Position numbers and translations under genes: made by a program. From Lutjanus erythropterus (Eukaryota > Chordata > Actinopteri > Lutjaniformes > Lutjanidae): a DNA stretch of 64,000 bases. The stretch spans positions 8,553,465 to 8,617,464 of the forward strand of contig CM034607.1 of the NCBI GenBank assembly GCA_020091685.1. Direction: 5' to 3'. Shown here piece after piece: positions 59,905 through 64,000 of this stretch (position 1 is its first letter; each line of letters opens with the position of its first letter). The notes below the pieces were generated by a model that saw only the letters and a list, made by a program, of their open reading frames with translations, made no database searches and was not told the DNA's origin.

Positions 59905-61256
59905 CCTTAAAGGATCATTCTGGTTTATTACAACTTGGGACTGTAATTTTTATTGGTAACAATCACCACTGTACTCATTAAAATAACGTCTGATTGTTTG
60001 ATCTTTCTAGCGATGTGGCTGCCTTTCCAGATAATAATAATATAATGTTATTCGTCATGAGCTCGACAACACAGACAGTGACATCACAGACACACAAGGA
60101 GACAAGGAGACAGAGCAGTTGAGCAGTTGACACTGCGTCGGTCTCTGGTTTGTTTACAGCTGCTTCTACCTGAGATCATGTGAAGTCACGTTCCCACTGA
60201 GATCTCGTGAGATTGTGCTCCCTCTGTTTCATAATCTTAATATTATAATATAATAAGGCTTGGCTGTAACCTGGAGCACTTTTGGAGACTGTAGAGGTTA
60301 TTTAATAGTCAGTGTTTTATTATTAACATCCTATTTCATTCAACATTAAAGAAAAGTTACAAAAATATTTGTGTGTTCTGTCAATTATAGGTCTTAGAAA
60401 AAACTGAAAATCAGAATCGGCAGGTGAGACCCAGAAAAAAAAAAATCTGAAATTGGAATCTGCACATCTCTACCCAGAACCTGAGACAAAAAACAATCTA
60501 GAGGCTCATTTGGCAATTTTTTGTTGTCATTTGGCATCCTTTTTATGATAATTTTGTGTCTTTATAGTAGTTTTGTGTCTCTTGGCTTGCGTTTCTGCGG
60601 TCATTTTGTGACTCTTTGTAGTCACTTTGTGTCTGTGGTTCTTTTGCAGTTTTTTGTAGTCTTTTTCTGTTTCTTTATGGTTGTTTTGCAGGTCTTTGCA
60701 GTCTTTTTGTGGTCATTTCGTGTCTCTTTGTGATCGTTTTGTTTGTCTTTGTGGTAGTTTTGTGTGTCTTTGCTGTCATTCTGTGTATCTTTGTGGTCAC
60801 TTGGGTCATTGTTCTTGTTCTGTGGTCATTTTGGATCTTTTTGTGACCTTGTGTGTCTCTGCTGTGTGACCCCTTGGACTGTGCTCAGTGTGTCCATTCA
60901 GTGACTGATCCATGATTCCAAGCAGCCAAGTGGGAAAAAACATTCAAGTCAGCTTCCTAATTGTAATTTTGAGACTGAACTATTGGAAAATCTTGACAGC
61001 TATGATATTATCTCCCACCAAGCGAAGAAAGAACTATAGAAATGTCAATAAGCTGGTGGCAGTTACATCTTCATAAAAAAAAAAGAACACATCTGCAGTC
61101 AACAGCAAAAGTAGCTAATTTAGACTTTTTAGATGGTGTGACCACAACACCAGCAGCAACGTAGAAAAATGCTCCCAAGTCAGATAAGGGCAGGTCTTTC
61201 TGTTCTTCCCATTCTACTGATGGCACAAAGTACTAAACCAGAATGATCATTTAAGG
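59905..61256. mobile_element. 1.35 kb TIR element enclosing a minisatellite
   Basis: The left end 'ccttaaaggatcattctggt' followed by 'tta' is matched in reverse complement by the right end 'taaaccagaatgatcatt' followed by 'taagg'. One base differs in about 23. No transposase frame is seen. The middle is mostly a T/G-rich minisatellite, so the element may have expanded after insertion. The superfamily is not decided. Confidence 0.6.
60530..60870 (+). repeat. T/G-rich minisatellite, about 21-24 bp unit
   Basis: Units of the form 'ttttgtgtctctttgtggtca' recur with many substitutions, for example 'ttttgtggtcatttcgtgtc' near 60704-60723. The complementary style of repeat, purine-rich, is present at 38325-38605, so both may belong to the same kind of repeat. 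Long Phe/Cys/Val frames here are by-products. Confidence 0.65.
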
Positions 61257-62343
61257 ACCTGCTGCCCCAGCCAAATAAATTCCAAATAAAATCCTGTTCT
61301 TTTTAAATTTTTTGCCCTGGATTATTTGTGCAGATTTGACCACTGGAGTGTTCTGTCAGGCTGTGTTTATGCGCCAATGTCCAGACTGTTCAAATGGTGG
61401 CTGCACCTATCTAACAATGATGAGAAATATTAAATTATATACAAAATGTCATCAAGAGCTTCAGTAAAAAAAAAATGTTGGCATTGGCCTTGTGACAACC
61501 CATGCAGCCTGAATACTGGTCATGATGTTTTATGTCCCCAACGCCTGAATTCCTACTACTGGCTTCAGACAGAAGAGAGCCCTTAAGTCTTTTCACAAAG
61601 CTCGACCACTTATGTTTACGACCTTTTGTTTTTTTAAAAGCCAGTGCATTGCATCTCCACGCCTTTGGAAATTTTCTTCTTTTGGTAAAGTCTGATTGCC
61701 TCCATTCTCCTGTTATCCCAGAAGACTGAGCCTCAGTGGCACAGCACAGCATATGGCAACCATCTGTCCAACAAGTGGTAGACTGACCAGCATTTCACCA
61801 CGGAGTTGGGGAAAAACTACAAAATAACAAATGCCGTTTGGTACATTCAGTAATGTTGAGTAGTAAGATTTTTTTTTTCTTGATTGATTCATACATTTCT
61901 ATTGCTGGTAAGCCATGTCTGAACGTGTGTTTTAAGGCAGAGGGTCCATGCAACAATCATCAGCTAACGTGGACGACAAAAGCTGGTCCACGTTTCCTTG
62001 AGCGCAGATTTCAGTGCATAAATCTGCAGTTTATAAACTGAACATATTCATGTGTGTGTGCATAATATTCTCCACATGCACAAGTTGACTGAAGGATATA
62101 TTCTTTGAGGAGTCTGCATTCCATGACACAAGCATACTGTCGCATTGAGAACAAGTCAGTAGCATAAATGAAACGAAAAGGTTGTTTGTAACAAGTGTCC
62201 TTCAGGTATCACTGCAGACACCAACACAAGTGTCTGTGTATGTCCATGCCTTATTTATGGGTGTGTGTATGTGTCTTTATGTATACTTGGAGGTGAGAGT
62301 GAGCAGCCTGCATCGTCTCAAGGTGCTTTGGTACTCGTGTATG
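61257..62343. other. intergenic between converging genes
   Basis: No exon was found. Some of this may be a longer 3' UTR of slc66a2, but there is no way to tell from sequence. Confidence 0.4.
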
Positions 62344-62349
62344 TTTATT
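62344..62349 (-). terminator. poly(A) signal candidate for slc66a2
   Basis: TTTATT on the + strand reads AATAAA on the - strand, 82 bases after the slc66a2 stop codon. It is the nearest canonical signal, but its use is not proven. Confidence 0.4.
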
Positions 62350-62430
62350 CATCTCCACAGCGCCTCTAAAAGTGCTTCCTCACTGGTGCTTCTGAGTGTT
62401 GACACGTCCTCTGGGAGCTGGCGGAGGCTT

Positions 62431-64000
<1,570 letters not shown>

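Noticed and set aside
60521..60869. Phe/Cys/Val-rich frames on the + strand
   Set aside because: They are by-products of the T/G-rich minisatellite.

Overview
This window comes from a ray-finned fish nuclear genome, most likely a percomorph. The DNA is AT-rich and non-coding, with short GC-rich coding exons, consensus GT-AG splice sites, many microsatellites, and many non-autonomous transposon families that I recognise from teleost genomes. There is no sign of bacterial, phage or organellar gene organisation. Family names for repeats come from memory of teleost sequence, not from a database search.

Only two protein-coding genes can be supported. The first is kcng2, encoding the voltage-gated potassium channel modulatory subunit Kv6.2, on the + strand. 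Its coding sequence is split between 21118-21906 and 48177-49004 by one 26.3 kb intron of phase 0, and the predicted protein has 538 residues. A probable non-coding first exon with a CpG-rich promoter lies near 8.86-9.33 kb. The second is the last coding exon of slc66a2 (pqlc1), a PQ-loop membrane protein, on the - strand at 62431-62641. The two genes converge, as I recall for human KCNG2 and SLC66A2 on 18q23, and this supports calling the channel kcng2 rather than kcng1 or kcng4.

Layout: 1-8.8 kb is intergenic, with a degenerate tandem repeat (2.6-3.4 kb), a palindromic element (5.1-5.8 kb) and a MITE (7.19-7.55 kb). From 8.86 to 21.0 kb are the putative promoter, exon 1 and intron 1, with many repeats and a striking inverted pair of octamer motifs at 14838-14858. 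At 21.0-21.9 kb is the first coding exon, and 21.9-48.2 kb is the long intron, which contains a hAT-like element with a target duplication (31959-33601). The second coding exon, with most of the channel core, is at 48.2-49.0 kb. From 49.0 to 62.4 kb lie the 3' UTR and the convergent intergenic space, packed with transposons. These include an IS3EU-like element at 55827-56315 carrying 21-bp-phased palindromes, and a nested MITE pair at 57928-59110. From 62.4 kb to the end is the 3' end of slc66a2 and its last intron.

The two genes are not known to act together. Kv6.2 should act only in heterotetramers with Kv2 subunits, because its S6 carries PVT instead of PXP. The most unusual structure in the window is the phased palindrome array in the IS3EU-like element.
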